Shown: positions 36,200-46,795, counted from the first letter of the stretch. The stretch: 64,000 nt of DNA from Alteriqipengyuania abyssalis (GCF_019857185.1 NZ_JAHWXP010000001.1:310001-374000); one strand, 5' to 3'. Translations and numbers: made by a program. The notes: generated from the sequence alone by a model not told the origin.

Positions 36200-37687
36200 T
36201 CAGGCGACCTTGTTGGCTGGCTTGTTTTCAGGGAAGGAAAGCTGCGCCGCGCCCTGCTGGTTGCGCGTAAAGTCGGTCAGCCGGGTGGGGTAATCGCCCG
36301 TGAAGCAGGCATCGCAGAACTGCGGGCACGCCTTGTCGCGCGATTCGCGCCCGACGGCGCGGTAAAGGCCGTCGATCGAGATAAACGCGAGGCTGTCCGC
36401 CTTGATGAACTCGCGCATCGGCTCAAGCTCCATCCGTGCGGCGAGCAGCTTGCTGCGCTCGGGCGTGTCGACCCCGTAATAGCAGCTGTGCGCGGTTGGC
36501 GGGCTGGCGACGCGGAAGTGCACTTCCGTCGCGCCGGCATCGCGCATCATCTCGACGATCTTCATACTGGTCGTGCCGCGGACGATCGAATCGTCGATCA
36601 GCACGATCCGCTTGCCTTCCACGAGGCCGCGGTTGGCATTGTGCTTGCGCCGCACGCCGGAATGACGCGCGCCATCGGACGGCTGGATGAAGGTTCGCCC
36701 GACATAGTGGCTACGGATGATCCCGAGTTCGAACGGCAGGCCCGATTGCTGGGCGTAACCGATCGCGGCGGGCACGCCCGAATCGGGCACCGGCACCACC
36801 AGGTCCGCTTCGCAGGGGGCTTCAATGGCCAGTTCCGAGCCGATCGCCTTGCGCGCTTCGTAGACCGAGCGCCCGGCGAAGATCGAATCGGGGCGGCTGA
36901 AATAGACGTGCTCGAAAATGCACGGGCGGGGCGGGTTGTCGCCGAAGGGCCGATGCGAGCGGATCGAACCGTCGAAATCGACCTCGATCAGTTCGCCGGG
37001 CTCGACCTCGCGCTCGAACTTCGCGCCGACCACGTCGAACGCCACGGTCTCACTGGCGAACACCACCGCATCGCCCATCCGGCCCATTTGCAGCGGGCGG
37101 ATGCCCAGCGGGTCGCGGCACGCCGCCATTCCGCGCGGGGTCGCGACGATCAGCGCATAGGCGCCTTCCACCAGCCGCAGCGCGTCGGTCAGCTTGTCGA
37201 GCATGGTGGGGTAACGGCTGGTCGCGACGAGGTGGATGATCACCTCGGTATCGCTGGTCGACTGGAAGATCGCGCCCTTGCCGACCAGTTCCTCGCGCAG
37301 CGTCGCCGCGTTGGAGATGTTGCCATTATGCGCGATGGCGAAGCCGCCGCTCGCCAGATCGGCGTAGAGCGGCTGGACATTGCGCAGGCCTGCACCGCCG
37401 GTGGTCGAATAGCGCACGTGGCCTACGGCCATGAAACCGGGCAGTTCGGCAATCGATTCCGCGCTCGAGAAGTTCTCCGCCACATGGCCGAGCCCGCGCC
37501 GGGTGTAGAAGTGCGTGCCGTCGAAACTGCTGATCCCGGCGGCCTCCTGACCGCGGTGCTGCAGGGCGTGGAGGCCCAGTGCGGTGGTTGTCGCAGCCTC
37601 GCTGCCGGCATTGATCGCGCCGAACACCCCGCATTCTTCATGCAGGCTGTCGCCGTTTTCGTCGTGGAAGGGGTGTTGCAGGTCCAT
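36200..37687 (-). CDS. purF: Amidophosphoribosyltransferase
   Basis: PurF makes 5-phosphoribosylamine from PRPP and glutamine, the first step of purine synthesis. The 495-residue protein has an 18-residue propeptide before the catalytic Cys19 (EECGVFG), which is exposed by self-cleavage. The Ntn glutaminase domain occupies the first half (ALQHRGQEAAG, HNGNISNA). A PRPP-binding VLIDDSIVRGTTS-type motif lies near residue 364. ATG 37687 is chosen over an upstream one at 37729 because it restores a normal propeptide. Confidence 0.96.
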   Translation of the reverse strand: MDLQHPFHDENGDSLHEECGVFGAINAGSEAATTTALGLHALQHRGQEAAGISSFDGTHFYTRRGLGHVAENFSSAESIAELPGFMAVGHVRYSTTGGAGLRNVQPLYADLASGGFAIAHNGNISNAATLREELVGKGAIFQSTSDTEVIIHLVATSRYPTMLDKLTDALRLVEGAYALIVATPRGMAACRDPLGIRPLQMGRMGDAVVFASETVAFDVVGAKFEREVEPGELIEVDFDGSIRSHRPFGDNPPRPCIFEHVYFSRPDSIFAGRSVYEARKAIGSELAIEAPCEADLVVPVPDSGVPAAIGYAQQSGLPFELGIIRSHYVGRTFIQPSDGARHSGVRRKHNANRGLVEGKRIVLIDDSIVRGTTSMKIVEMMRDAGATEVHFRVASPPTAHSCYYGVDTPERSKLLAARMELEPMREFIKADSLAFISIDGLYRAVGRESRDKACPQFCDACFTGDYPTRLTDFTRNQQGAAQLSFPENKPANKVA

Positions 37688-37900
37688 GGGTGGGGGCGCC
37701 CGATTGCCTCGATAGGTCGCCCGCTCCATTGGCGATGTGACGGATGAATTACAAGGCTTGTGGGGTCGGTTTGCCTCCGGAGCCGCAGTCCGAAGTCGTG
37801 CCCACGTTCATCCCCGTGCACAAAGCCGCGCCGTTTTCATTGCGCAGAAAGGCGCGGCCCCCTAACGCCCGGGGCCGGGATTACAAAAACGGACTGCTCC

Positions 37901-39142
37901 TTGTTTCTCAACCCATTCGAATGGACCATCGCCAAGCGTTACCTCTGGCCCGGCAAGGGCGAGGGGTTCATCAAGCTGGTCGCCGGGATTTCGATCGGCG
38001 TCGTCATGCTGTCGGTCGCGATGCTGGTCATCGTGATGAGCGTGATGAACGGTTTTCGGGCCGAACTGCTCGACAAGATCGTGGGCCTCAACGGCCATGC
38101 GATCGTGCAGGCCTATGGCGGGCGGCTGGACGACTGGAAGAGTGTGCTGGCCGATATTCGCGAGAGCGACGGCGTGGTCAGCGCCTCTCCGCTGATCGAA
38201 CAGCCGCTGCTGGTGACCTTCGATGGCCGGGTCGAGGCGGTGCTGGTGCGTGGCAACACGCAGGAAGATATCGACGCGCTGCAGGACAAGACGCTGATGG
38301 GCAGCATGGCCGCGATCAAGCCGGGCGCGGACAAGGTCGCGATCGGATCGCGGCTGGCGGAGAATATCGGTGCCCGCGTGGGTGACGTGATCACGGTGAT
38401 CAATCCGGCCGGGCGCTCCACCCCCTTCGGCACCGTGCCACGACAGGTCGGCTACGAGGTCGGCGCGATCTTCGAGGTGGGGCTGTACGATTACGACGGT
38501 GCCTTCGTCATCATGCCGATACCGCAGGCGCAGACCCTGCTGCTGACTGGCGACACGATCGGGATGATCGAGGTGACGACGAGGGATGCCGACAAGGTGG
38601 CCCAGATCATGGGCCCGATCGAACAGCGGCTGCAGGGTATCGCGATCGTGCGCACCTGGCAGCAGATCAACAGCTCGATCTTCGAAGCTTTGCAGGTGGA
38701 GCGGGTGGCGATGTTCTTCGCGCTCAGCTTCATGGTGCTGGTTGCGGCGTTCAACATCCTCTCCAGCCTCGTGATGCTGGTGCGGGCGAAAACCCGCGAT
38801 ATCGCGATCATGCGGACCATGGGGGCGAGCAGGCAGTCGATCCTGAAGATCTTCGTCACCACCGGCTTTACCGTGGGCGCGATCGGCACCGCGGCGGGCC
38901 TTGCACTCGGCGCGCTGGTGCTGATTTTCCGCCAGCCGATCGTCCACGGGATCGAACTCGCCACCGGGCAGCAATTGTGGGACCCCTCGATCCGCTTCCT
39001 GACCACGCTGCCTGCCCGGACCGACCCGTGGGAGGTGTTCGGCATCGTGTCGCTGGCACTGGTGCTCAGCTTCCTTGCGACGCTCTATCCCGCGTTCAAG
39101 GCGGCAAACACGGACCCCGTGCAGGTGCTGCGCTATGAGTAA
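37901..39142 (+). CDS. lolC: LolC/E-type lipoprotein-releasing permease
   Basis: The 413-residue inner-membrane permease starts at TTG 37901 ([14 protein letters not shown]), where family proteins begin; the frame is open further but the extra residues are Arg/Pro-rich. It has a TM helix at about 28-50, a large periplasmic domain and three more TM helices at about 270-400, ending DPVQVLRYE as in LolC/LolE. Together with LolD it extracts outer-membrane lipoproteins and passes them to LolA. It overlaps lolD by 8 bp. Confidence 0.92.
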   Translation: MFLNPFEWTIAKRYLWPGKGEGFIKLVAGISIGVVMLSVAMLVIVMSVMNGFRAELLDKIVGLNGHAIVQAYGGRLDDWKSVLADIRESDGVVSASPLIEQPLLVTFDGRVEAVLVRGNTQEDIDALQDKTLMGSMAAIKPGADKVAIGSRLAENIGARVGDVITVINPAGRSTPFGTVPRQVGYEVGAIFEVGLYDYDGAFVIMPIPQAQTLLLTGDTIGMIEVTTRDADKVAQIMGPIEQRLQGIAIVRTWQQINSSIFEALQVERVAMFFALSFMVLVAAFNILSSLVMLVRAKTRDIAIMRTMGASRQSILKIFVTTGFTVGAIGTAAGLALGALVLIFRQPIVHGIELATGQQLWDPSIRFLTTLPARTDPWEVFGIVSLALVLSFLATLYPAFKAANTDPVQVLRYE

Positions 39143-39821
39143 TGCCGATATGCAACCGGTGGTCGAACTGCGCCGCGTCACCCGCAGTTTCGAACAGGGC
39201 GGGGTGCGGATCGACGTGCTGCGCGGGGTCGACCTGAAGGTCATGCCGGGTGAAATCGTCGCGCTGCTGGGCCCCTCGGGCTCGGGCAAGTCGACCATGC
39301 TGCAGGCGGTCGGCCTGCTGGAAGGCGGCTTCGGCGGCACGATCGTGATCGCGGGCCAGGCGGCGGAGAAGTCGGACAGCCAGCAGCGCACCGCGCTGCG
39401 CCGCGAGCATCTGGGCTTCGTCTACCAGTTCCATCACCTGCTGCCCGATTTCAACGCGGTCGAGAACGTGGTGCTGCCCCAGCTCGTCGGCGGTGTCCCG
39501 CGCGCGGAGGCAGAGAAGCGGGCGAAGGATCTGCTCAGCGCGCTTGGTTTGGCCGAGCGGCTGGAGCACCGGCCCAGCCAGCTTTCGGGTGGCGAGCAGC
39601 AGCGCGTTGCAGTCGCCCGCGCTCTCGCCAACCAGCCCAAGCTGGTGCTGGCGGACGAGCCGACCGGCAATCTGGACGAGGCGACCTCGGAAAAGGTGCT
39701 CGCCCAGTTCCTCGAACTGGTTCGCGGGCAGGGCAGCGCCGCGCTGGTCGCCACGCATAACGAGCGGCTCGCAGCGAAGATGGACCGCGTGGTCCGTCTG
39801 CATGACGGCGTGCTCGAATAG
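39135..39821 (+). CDS. lolD: Lipoprotein-releasing ABC transporter ATPase
   Basis: The 228-residue ATPase has Walker [10 protein letters not shown], the signature [15 protein letters not shown], Walker [13 protein letters not shown] and the switch histidine (ATHN). The MacB/LolD branch is indicated by the [10 protein letters not shown] segment. It overlaps lolC by 8 bp, and a single permease gene suggests a homodimeric LolC-type complex, as in many alphaproteobacteria. Confidence 0.96.
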   Translation: MSNADMQPVVELRRVTRSFEQGGVRIDVLRGVDLKVMPGEIVALLGPSGSGKSTMLQAVGLLEGGFGGTIVIAGQAAEKSDSQQRTALRREHLGFVYQFHHLLPDFNAVENVVLPQLVGGVPRAEAEKRAKDLLSALGLAERLEHRPSQLSGGEQQRVAVARALANQPKLVLADEPTGNLDEATSEKVLAQFLELVRGQGSAALVATHNERLAAKMDRVVRLHDGVLE

Positions 39822-39882
39822 GATCGATCCGGACCCGCGGGGCCACCTCTGCGTTGATCGGAACAACAAGGAGACAGGAATA

Positions 39883-40155
39883 ATGAGCGATCACCCCACG
39901 ACCTATAATGCAGAAGCCGCCGAGGGCGGCGTCGCATGGGACGACCGGGCGGAAATTCACCGGAAAGACGACGGGCAGGGCCTGCTCGATGCGGCGAAGG
40001 GGCTGCACGACGGCAGCTTTCTGGAAATGGTCAGGCTGATGATGGCGATGGAGCCGGAAAAGCGGCGCGCGCACGTGATCCAGAAGCTGGGCGACCGCAT
40101 GTATGATGCGGGCGAAGTCGAAGCGATAGCCGCCCGGGGCGACTACCCCGGCTAA
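39883..40155 (+). CDS. Small hypothetical protein (90 aa)
   Basis: A 90-residue soluble, acidic protein starting MSDHPTTYN at ATG 39883 with a strong AAGGAG ribosome site. The last two thirds are helical and charged (LMMAMEPEKRRAHVIQKLG). It lies 61 bp after lolD and may be co-transcribed with it. I recognise no family. Confidence 0.65.
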   Translation: MSDHPTTYNAEAAEGGVAWDDRAEIHRKDDGQGLLDAAKGLHDGSFLEMVRLMMAMEPEKRRAHVIQKLGDRMYDAGEVEAIAARGDYPG

Positions 40156-40217
40156 CCGCCCATCCGACGCTCGCCATCGTGGCGGGCGTCGCAACCGGCG
40201 ACAGGGGAGACGCACCG

Positions 40218-40568
40218 ATGCTTGAATCGATCAACGACTGGATTCTCGCGCAGGGCGCGCAGTACAACGTCAATCCGTACATCTTCGTCGCGATCTATGT
40301 CGGCGCGATCCCCTTTTTCCTCGCTTCCATCGCGTGGCTCGTAAAGCGCGCGCGGGCTGGGCGCTCGACCGTGTTGCCGACGATGCTGGCGGGGTTCTTC
40401 TTCGTTTCCGCCTATCTCTATCTCGCCATTTTCGGGCAGGATATTCCGCTGTGGGTGTGGATCTTCCTTGCCGCGCTGATCGCCTACGGCACCTGGTCGC
40501 AGGTGCGCGAAACGCGCCGCAAGATCGCGGCGGCGAAGGCGGAAGCCGGCGCTCCCCCGGCGGTCTGA
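40218..40568 (+). CDS. Small integral membrane protein (116 aa)
   Basis: The 116-residue protein has three hydrophobic segments (about 19-38, 50-66 and 69-83) with basic loops and a Lys/Ala-rich C-terminal tail. The ATG at 40218 has a GGGGAGA site. A 10-bp stem (40168-40177 with 40183-40192, one G-T pair) lies upstream of the start. No family recognised. Confidence 0.7.
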   Translation: MLESINDWILAQGAQYNVNPYIFVAIYVGAIPFFLASIAWLVKRARAGRSTVLPTMLAGFFFVSAYLYLAIFGQDIPLWVWIFLAALIAYGTWSQVRETRRKIAAAKAEAGAPPAV

Positions 40569-40643
40569 AACCGTCCACCGCTTTTCCCCGTCGGCATGCG
40601 CGTGCTCGCTTGAATGGGCGATGCGCGTCGTTAGCTTAGCCCG

Positions 40644-43600
40644 ATGGCCTTCGCTCCCTTCGTCCCCCTTCGCGTGCTCTCCGCCTTCTCCATGCTCGAA
40701 GGCGCGATCGAGCCCAAGGCGATCGCCAAGCTGGCGACCGAGCGCGGCTTTCCCGCGATCGCGATGTGCGATCGCAATGGCCTCTATGGCAGCGTGCCCT
40801 TTGCGCAGGCATGTATCGAGAACGGTGTGCAGCCGATCGTCGGCGCGCTGCTGGGTGTGGCGCGTCCTGACAGCGACCAGATCGATCACCTGCCGCTTTA
40901 CGTGCAGGACGATGCCGGGTGGCTCAACCTGTGCAGGCTGGTCAGCGCGGCGCATCTTGAACGTCCACTGGAACAGGTGCCGCACGTGCCGCTGGCGGCG
41001 CTGGAAGGGTACACCGACGGGCTGATCGCGCTGACCGGGGCGAGCGAGGGGGCGGTTACCCGGCTGCTGGCGCAAGGGCAGAGCGATCATGCCGCGCGCT
41101 ATCTCGACCGGCTGGAGGCGCTGTTTCCGCAGCGGCTCTATATCGAGCTGGCACGGCGCGGCGAGCCGACCGAGGTGGCGGCGGAAGAGGCGCTGCTCGA
41201 TCTTGCCTATGCGCGCGATTTGCCGCTGGTCGCGACCAATCCCGCCAATTTCGCGGAGCCCCATTTCTACAAGGCGCATGACGCGATGCTGTGCATCGCC
41301 AACAGTCGCAAATTGTGGGAGGAGGATCGCCCGCGCTCGGCCAAGGCGGCCTACGTCAAATCCGCGCCGATGATGCAGGAGCTTTTTCTGGACCTGCCCG
41401 AAGCGCTCGCCAATACGCTCACCATCGCGCAGCGGTGCGCCTTCGCCCCGCCGCAGCGGGCGCCGATCCTGCCCAGCCTAGCAGGCGATCTGGAAGGCGA
41501 GGCGAAGATGCTGGCCGAGGACGCGCGCCGCGGCCTCGATGCACGCCTGGCGATCTATGAAGACCTCTCCGACGAGGAGCGGCAGACCTATTACGAGCGG
41601 CTCGATTACGAAGTCGGGATCATCCACAACATGGGCTTCCCCGGCTACTTCCTGATCGTTGCCGACTTCATCAAGTGGGCGAAGGACCACAACATCCCCG
41701 TGGGTCCGGGGCGTGGGTCGGGTGCGGGCAGCCTGGTCGCATGGTCGCTGACCATCACCGATCTCGATCCGATCCGGCTGGGCTTGCTGTTCGAACGCTT
41801 CCTCAACCCGGAACGCGTGTCGATGCCCGACTTCGATATCGACTTCTGCGAAACGCGGCGCGGCGAGGTGATCCGCTACGTTCAGGAGAAATACGGGGCG
41901 GACAAGGTCGCCCAGATCATCACCTTCGGCAAGATGAAGGCGCGCGCGGTGCTGCGCGATTGCGGGCGCATCCTCGATATGAGCTACGGCCAGGTCGACC
42001 GGCTGTGTAAGATGGTGCCCAACCACCCGACCGACCCGTGGAGCCTGCCCCGCGCGCTTAACGGCGCGGCAGAGTTCAAGGGCGAGTACGACAACGACAA
42101 CGAAGTGCGCACGCTGGTCGATCTGGCGATGCAGCTGGAAGGCCTGCCGCGCAATTCCTCCACCCACGCCGCCGGTGTCGTGATCGGGGACCGCCCACTG
42201 GCCGAACTGGTGCCACTGTACCGCGATCCCCGGTCGGACATGCCGGTGACCCAGTTCGACATGAAGGTGGTCGAGGGGGCGGGGCTGGTGAAGTTCGACT
42301 TCCTCGGCCTCAAGACCCTGTCGGTGCTGCAAAAGGCGGTCGATCTGCTGAAGCGGCGCGGGATCGAGTGCGATCTGGGCACTGTCTCGTGGGACGATCA
42401 GGCGGTTTACGACCTGATGCAGCGCGGCGACACGGTGGGCGTGTTCCAGCTGGAATCGGAAGGCATGCGCCGTACGCTGACCGCGGTGAAGCCGACCAAG
42501 TTCGAGGATATCATCGCGCTCGTCTCGCTCTATCGGCCCGGCCCGATGGACAACATCCCGCTGTTCGGCAAGCGCAAGGCGGGGGTCGAGCCGATCGAGT
42601 ACCCGCACGCGAAGCTCGAAGGCATCCTGAAAGAGACCTACGGAATCTTCGTCTATCAGGAACAGGTGATGCAGGCCGCGCAGATCCTCGCGGGCTATTC
42701 GCTCGGCGATGCCGACCTTCTGCGCCGCGCGATGGGCAAGAAGAACCAGGCCGAGATGGACAAGCAGCGCCAGCGGTTCATCGACGGGTGCAAGAAGGTC
42801 TCCGACATCGAGGCGAACGAAGCCTCCGCCCTGTTCGACTTGATCGACAAGTTCGCAGGCTACGGCTTCAACAAGTCGCACGCCGCCGCCTACGCGCTGC
42901 TCGCTTACCAGACTGCTTGGCTCAAGGCGCATTACCCCGAGGAATTCTACGCTGCGGCGATGTGCTTCGACATGGATCAGTCGGAGAAGCTGGCGGTGTT
43001 CGTCGACGATGCGCGGCGCAACGGGATCGAGGTGGCTGCGCCCGACCTCAACCGCTCCGAAGCCGAATTCTCGGTCGAACGGACCGATGATGGCTACGCC
43101 GTGCGCTATGGGCTCGCGGGCTTGCGCAATGTCGGCGAGAAGGCGATGGACGCGATCGTGGCCGAGCGTGAGGCGCATGGCTGGTTCGAGAGCCTCGACG
43201 ATTTCTTCTCCCGCCTGCCCAAGGGGGCGATGAACTCGCGCCAGCTGGAGGCGCTGATCGCGGCGGGGGCATTCGATCATCTGGAACCCAATCGCGGCCG
43301 GCTGACCGCCAATGTCGACCTGCTGCTGGCGGTTGCCGATGCCGCGATCCGCGAGCGGTCGAGCGGTCAGGAAGGGCTCTTCGGCAACGAGGACAGCGCC
43401 AACCAGGGCCTGCGCATGAAGGACGCGGAAGACTGGTCCCGTGCCGAGCGCATGACCAAGGAACGCGAGACTTTCGGCTTCTACTTCTCCGCCCACCCGA
43501 TCGAGCAGTTCCGCGACGTTGCCAGCGCCAATGGCGCGCGCAGCTATTCCTCGCTGATGACCGGCGGGCCTGCGGGCGAAGCGCGTGGCCGAGCGATGAT

Positions 43601-44111
43601 CGCAGCGATGGTCGAAGGCGCGAAGCGCGGGCAGACGCGGCGGGGCAAGGACTTCATCCGCGCCGATTTCTCCGATTCCACCGGCCAGTTCAGCGCGGCC
43701 TGCTTCGAGGAAGGTCTGGTGCCGCAGTTCACCAAGTGGGCCCAGGAAAGTACCTGCGTGCTGCTGACCGTCGAACTCGACAGCCCTTCGCCCGACGAGC
43801 CGCCGCGCATGACAATCCGCGGTGCCCGCCCGCTGGCCGAGGTCGCGGGCGGCCAGCGGATGCTGCTGACGCTGGAGGTGTCGAGTGAGGCGGCGCTGGG
43901 TGAACTGGCGCTCGCGCTCCAGCCCGGGCCGCCGGGGCATGGCGAGGTGCAGGTCGCGCTCGACCTCGGTCAGGGGGAGCGTCCGGTGATGCGGCTGGGG
44001 CACGATTACAAGGTCGACGGCAAGCTCGCCGATGCGCTGGAGCGGATCGAGGGTATCTCGAACATCGCACTCGTCCCCAAGACCGGCCCGAAACTGCACC
44101 GCGCAGCCTGA
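40644..44111 (+). CDS. dnaE: DNA polymerase III subunit alpha
   Basis: The 1155-residue replicative polymerase has an N-terminal PHP domain (opening VPLRVLSAFSMLEGAI), the palm catalytic motif PDFDID at about 395-400 (Asp398 and Asp400), the GRGSGAGSLVAW segment nearby, and a C-terminal OB-fold/tail region. Length matches DnaE1 rather than the shorter DnaE2. It starts near a weak promoter-like region and is followed after 76 bp by an acyl-CoA ligase. Confidence 0.97.
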   Translation: MAFAPFVPLRVLSAFSMLEGAIEPKAIAKLATERGFPAIAMCDRNGLYGSVPFAQACIENGVQPIVGALLGVARPDSDQIDHLPLYVQDDAGWLNLCRLVSAAHLERPLEQVPHVPLAALEGYTDGLIALTGASEGAVTRLLAQGQSDHAARYLDRLEALFPQRLYIELARRGEPTEVAAEEALLDLAYARDLPLVATNPANFAEPHFYKAHDAMLCIANSRKLWEEDRPRSAKAAYVKSAPMMQELFLDLPEALANTLTIAQRCAFAPPQRAPILPSLAGDLEGEAKMLAEDARRGLDARLAIYEDLSDEERQTYYERLDYEVGIIHNMGFPGYFLIVADFIKWAKDHNIPVGPGRGSGAGSLVAWSLTITDLDPIRLGLLFERFLNPERVSMPDFDIDFCETRRGEVIRYVQEKYGADKVAQIITFGKMKARAVLRDCGRILDMSYGQVDRLCKMVPNHPTDPWSLPRALNGAAEFKGEYDNDNEVRTLVDLAMQLEGLPRNSSTHAAGVVIGDRPLAELVPLYRDPRSDMPVTQFDMKVVEGAGLVKFDFLGLKTLSVLQKAVDLLKRRGIECDLGTVSWDDQAVYDLMQRGDTVGVFQLESEGMRRTLTAVKPTKFEDIIALVSLYRPGPMDNIPLFGKRKAGVEPIEYPHAKLEGILKETYGIFVYQEQVMQAAQILAGYSLGDADLLRRAMGKKNQAEMDKQRQRFIDGCKKVSDIEANEASALFDLIDKFAGYGFNKSHAAAYALLAYQTAWLKAHYPEEFYAAAMCFDMDQSEKLAVFVDDARRNGIEVAAPDLNRSEAEFSVERTDDGYAVRYGLAGLRNVGEKAMDAIVAEREAHGWFESLDDFFSRLPKGAMNSRQLEALIAAGAFDHLEPNRGRLTANVDLLLAVADAAIRERSSGQEGLFGNEDSANQGLRMKDAEDWSRAERMTKERETFGFYFSAHPIEQFRDVASANGARSYSSLMTGGPAGEARGRAMIAAMVEGAKRGQTRRGKDFIRADFSDSTGQFSAACFEEGLVPQFTKWAQESTCVLLTVELDSPSPDEPPRMTIRGARPLAEVAGGQRMLLTLEVSSEAALGELALALQPGPPGHGEVQVALDLGQGERPVMRLGHDYKVDGKLADALERIEGISNIALVPKTGPKLHRAA

Positions 44112-44187
44112 TTTTTCCGCTCGCGCTCTTGCGGGCGGACGCTCCCTTGCGCATTCTGCGCGGCGAAGAAGCATTTAGGGAGAGACC

Positions 44188-45945
44188 ATGCTCGGAGCGA
44201 TGCAAGACTGGGACCTGCTGGTCACCAAGGTGATCGACCACGCCGCGCGCGAAGCGCCGAACCGCGAGATCGTGACCCACTGGGCGGACGGCAGCGAAAC
44301 CCGCACCGACTGGGCCGGTATCCGCCGCGACGCGATGAAGATGGCGCAGGCGCTCGAAGCGCTCGGCATCAAGAAGGGTGACCGCGTCGCCAGCCTCGCG
44401 ATGAACCATGCGCGCCACCTGGTCAGCTGGTATGGCGTTGCGGGGATGGGCGGCGTGCTGCACACCATCAATCCGCGCCTGTTCGAGGATCAGCTGGAAT
44501 ACATCGCAAACCACGCGGAAGATCGCGTGCTGATCTACGATGCGGCGTTCCAGCCGATCGTCGACAAGATGCGCTCCAAGTGGACCAGTATCGAGCATTA
44601 TATCTGCTACGATCCGCCCGAAGGCTCCGACGCGCTCGGTTTCGAGGAGTGGATCGCTCCGCAGGACGGCGACTACCAGTGGGCGGCGATCGACGAACGC
44701 GATCCGTGCATGCTGTGCTACACCAGCGGGACCACCGGCAATCCCAAGGGCGTGCTGTACGAGCATCGTTCCACCGTGCTGCACGCGATCGCCGCGATCC
44801 AGCCGGCCGCGTTCTGCTTCGATGCCTCCTCGGTCATGCTGCCGGTGGTGCCGATGTTCCATGCGGCGAGCTGGGGCCTGCCGTTTGCGGGCGCGATGGC
44901 GGGGATCAAGTTCGTCTTCTCCGCAGTGAACGAGCCGGCGGTGCTGTGCGACCTGATGGAGCGCGAGAACGTGACCGACAGCGCGGGCGTGCCGACCGTG
45001 TGGCTCGCAACCTTCCAGTACTGCGATGCCAACGACAGGCCGCTGCCCAAGCTTCGCGCCGCGACCATCGGCGGATCGGCTGCGCCCAAGTTCATGATCC
45101 GGCGCCTGATGGAGGCGGGAATCCGCGTCCAGCACGCCTGGGGCATGACCGAGACCTCTCCGCTGGGCACGGTTGGCGGGCCGACCTTTGACTGGGATCA
45201 GCTCACCCTCGACCAGAAGGTCGACAAGGCGGCGATGCAGGGCCGCCCCGTCTTCGGCGTGGAACTGCGCACGGTCGATCTGGAGGACCGTACCAAGGTC
45301 CTGCCGCGCGATGGCGAAGCCTCGGGCGCGTTGCAAATCCGGGGCCCGTGGGTCATCCGCCGCTACTTCAAGGCGGACGAGGACGCGCTGACGCCGGACG
45401 GCTGGTTCGACACCGGCGACGTCGCAATCCTGCACCCCGATGGTACGATGCAGATCACCGACCGGACCAAGGACGTGATCAAGTCGGGTGGCGAGTGGAT
45501 CAGCTCGGTCGAGCTGGAGAACGCCGCCGCCGGTCACCCGGCGATTGCCGAAGCCGCCGCGATCGGCATGTTCCATCCCAAGTGGGACGAGCGCCCGGTG
45601 CTGTTCTGCATTCGCAAGGAAGGCCAGCAGGTCACGGGTGAAGAGCTGATCGACTTCCTCAAGGATCACGTCGCCAAGTGGTGGCTGCCCGATGCGGTCG
45701 AGTTCGTCGACGACATCCCGCACACCGCCACGGGCAAGATCAGCAAGAAGGACCTGCGCGACCGCTTCGCCGACTACCAGCTGCCCGAAGCGAAGGCCGC
45801 GACCGCGCCGGAACCCGGAGCGGCTGAGCCCGCAATGGCCGATGCCAGCCCGAGCCCGGCAACCGAGGTGCAGAACGGCGATGTGCCAGACGGTGGCGAT
45901 AGCCAGAAGCGCGGCATTTTCTCGCGCATGCTGGGCAAGGACTAG
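44188..45945 (+). CDS. Fatty-acyl-CoA ligase with C-terminal extension
   Basis: The 585-residue enzyme has the AMP-binding P-loop [11 protein letters not shown] (from about residue 178), the [10 protein letters not shown] (A5) motif, WFDTGDVA (A7), [13 protein letters not shown] (A8) and the catalytic lysine near [12 protein letters not shown]. It activates medium- or long-chain fatty acids with ATP and CoA. A low-complexity Ala/Pro-rich tail of about 40 residues follows the normal end and closes [19 protein letters not shown] ribosome site supports ATG 44188. Confidence 0.93.
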   Translation: MLGAMQDWDLLVTKVIDHAAREAPNREIVTHWADGSETRTDWAGIRRDAMKMAQALEALGIKKGDRVASLAMNHARHLVSWYGVAGMGGVLHTINPRLFEDQLEYIANHAEDRVLIYDAAFQPIVDKMRSKWTSIEHYICYDPPEGSDALGFEEWIAPQDGDYQWAAIDERDPCMLCYTSGTTGNPKGVLYEHRSTVLHAIAAIQPAAFCFDASSVMLPVVPMFHAASWGLPFAGAMAGIKFVFSAVNEPAVLCDLMERENVTDSAGVPTVWLATFQYCDANDRPLPKLRAATIGGSAAPKFMIRRLMEAGIRVQHAWGMTETSPLGTVGGPTFDWDQLTLDQKVDKAAMQGRPVFGVELRTVDLEDRTKVLPRDGEASGALQIRGPWVIRRYFKADEDALTPDGWFDTGDVAILHPDGTMQITDRTKDVIKSGGEWISSVELENAAAGHPAIAEAAAIGMFHPKWDERPVLFCIRKEGQQVTGEELIDFLKDHVAKWWLPDAVEFVDDIPHTATGKISKKDLRDRFADYQLPEAKAATAPEPGAAEPAMADASPSPATEVQNGDVPDGGDSQKRGIFSRMLGKD

Positions 45946-45951
45946 GCGCGC

Positions 45952-46158
45952 ATGTCGATCAGGACCGGATTCGCGATCATGATCGGGCTCGGCCTCGCGA
46001 TGGTCGCGTTTCTGGTGCTGGCGCTGGCGCTGCGAGCCGCGCGCGGGGAGGAGTTCCTCACCGCGCAGGCGATGACGCTGATCGGCGTCGGCTGCCTGCT
46101 GGTGGTCGCGCGGCCATCATGGGCGATCGCCAAGCGGATCGTTCCCGACAAGGAGTAG
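45952..46158 (+). CDS. Small two-TM membrane protein (68 aa)
   Basis: The 68-residue product has two hydrophobic segments (about 7-27 and 40-55) joined by a charged loop. It starts 6 bp after the ligase stop and ends 3 bp before the next gene, so the three genes look like an operon. No recognised family. Confidence 0.65.
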   Translation: MSIRTGFAIMIGLGLAMVAFLVLALALRAARGEEFLTAQAMTLIGVGCLLVVARPSWAIAKRIVPDKE

Positions 46159-46161
46159 CGC

Positions 46162-46593
46162 GTGACCCCCTATATCGACCCGAGCCGAGAGACCTTCGAG
46201 GCGTTCAAGGCGCTTCCGCGCGACACGCCGATCCAGATGCTCAACCTGCTGCTCTATCGCGACCAGGCGCAATATCCCGAGGCGCACGAGCATGCGGGCA
46301 AGGGGTGGAGCGGGCGCCGCGCTTACGAGGAATACGGCCGCACCAGCGGGCCGATCTTCGCCCGCGTGGGCGGCTCCATCGTATGGCGCGGCACCTTCGA
46401 GACGATGGTCACCGGCCCCGCCGAGCGGCACTGGCACGACGGCTTCGTCGCGCACTACCCCAATGCGGGCGCCTTTTTCGAGATGATCAAGGATCCGGAC
46501 TATCAGCAAGCCGTGGTCAACCGCACCGCCGCGCTGCTCGACAGCCGGTTGATGCGGTTCGCCCCCGGCGAAGGTGGCGATACCTTCGGTTGA
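46162..46593 (+). CDS. DUF1330-like protein
   Basis: The 143-residue protein starts at GTG 46162 and shows the ferredoxin-like pattern of DUF1330/ABM proteins (MLNLLLYRDQA near the start, then AYEEYG, a hydrophobic strand, and FFEMIKDPDYQQAVVNRTAAL). Members are thought to be small mono-oxygenase-like or stress proteins; no catalytic residue can be named. It is the last gene before the repeat-rich intergenic region 46594-46795. Confidence 0.8.
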   Translation: MTPYIDPSRETFEAFKALPRDTPIQMLNLLLYRDQAQYPEAHEHAGKGWSGRRAYEEYGRTSGPIFARVGGSIVWRGTFETMVTGPAERHWHDGFVAHYPNAGAFFEMIKDPDYQQAVVNRTAALLDSRLMRFAPGEGGDTFG

Positions 46594-46596
46594 GGG

Positions 46597-46624
46597 CCTG
46601 ACACACCTGACACACAGTCCAGAG
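46597..46624 (-). repeat. 28-bp dispersed repeat, copy 2
   Basis: This is 26/28 identical, in inverted orientation, to 23829-23856. It lies just after the DUF1330 gene and is directly followed by a perfect 13-bp palindrome (46622-46634) and a 12-bp-stem hairpin (46633-46666). Confidence 0.75.
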
Positions 46625-46632
46625 TTTGAAAC

Positions 46633-46666
46633 TCACTCGATCAGCGAAACGTCACTGATCGAGTGA
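46633..46666. repeat. Palindromic hairpin with 12-bp perfect stem
   Basis: The stem (46633-46644 with 46655-46666) encloses a 10-nt loop and is not followed by a T-run. The 13-bp palindrome GAGTTTGAAACTC (46622-46634) touches it. It may be a transcription terminator of a non-canonical kind, a protein-binding site, or part of a repeat. Confidence 0.7.
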
Positions 46667-46795
46667 TGCGATTTGTTGGCGCGGGCCGCGTGTCGACAAT
46701 GGCATAGATCTGCCCGCCTTCTAGCCCCGCGCGCGCATGTAGGACAGCGCCTGTGCACCGCCGGGGGCGCCCGAAGTCCCCGCAGCGGCGTGATC

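Noticed and set aside
41478-44174. 898-residue minus-strand frame opposite dnaE
   Set aside because: It is antisense to a conserved replicative polymerase gene; the protein is rich in Arg, His and Leu and shows no family pattern.
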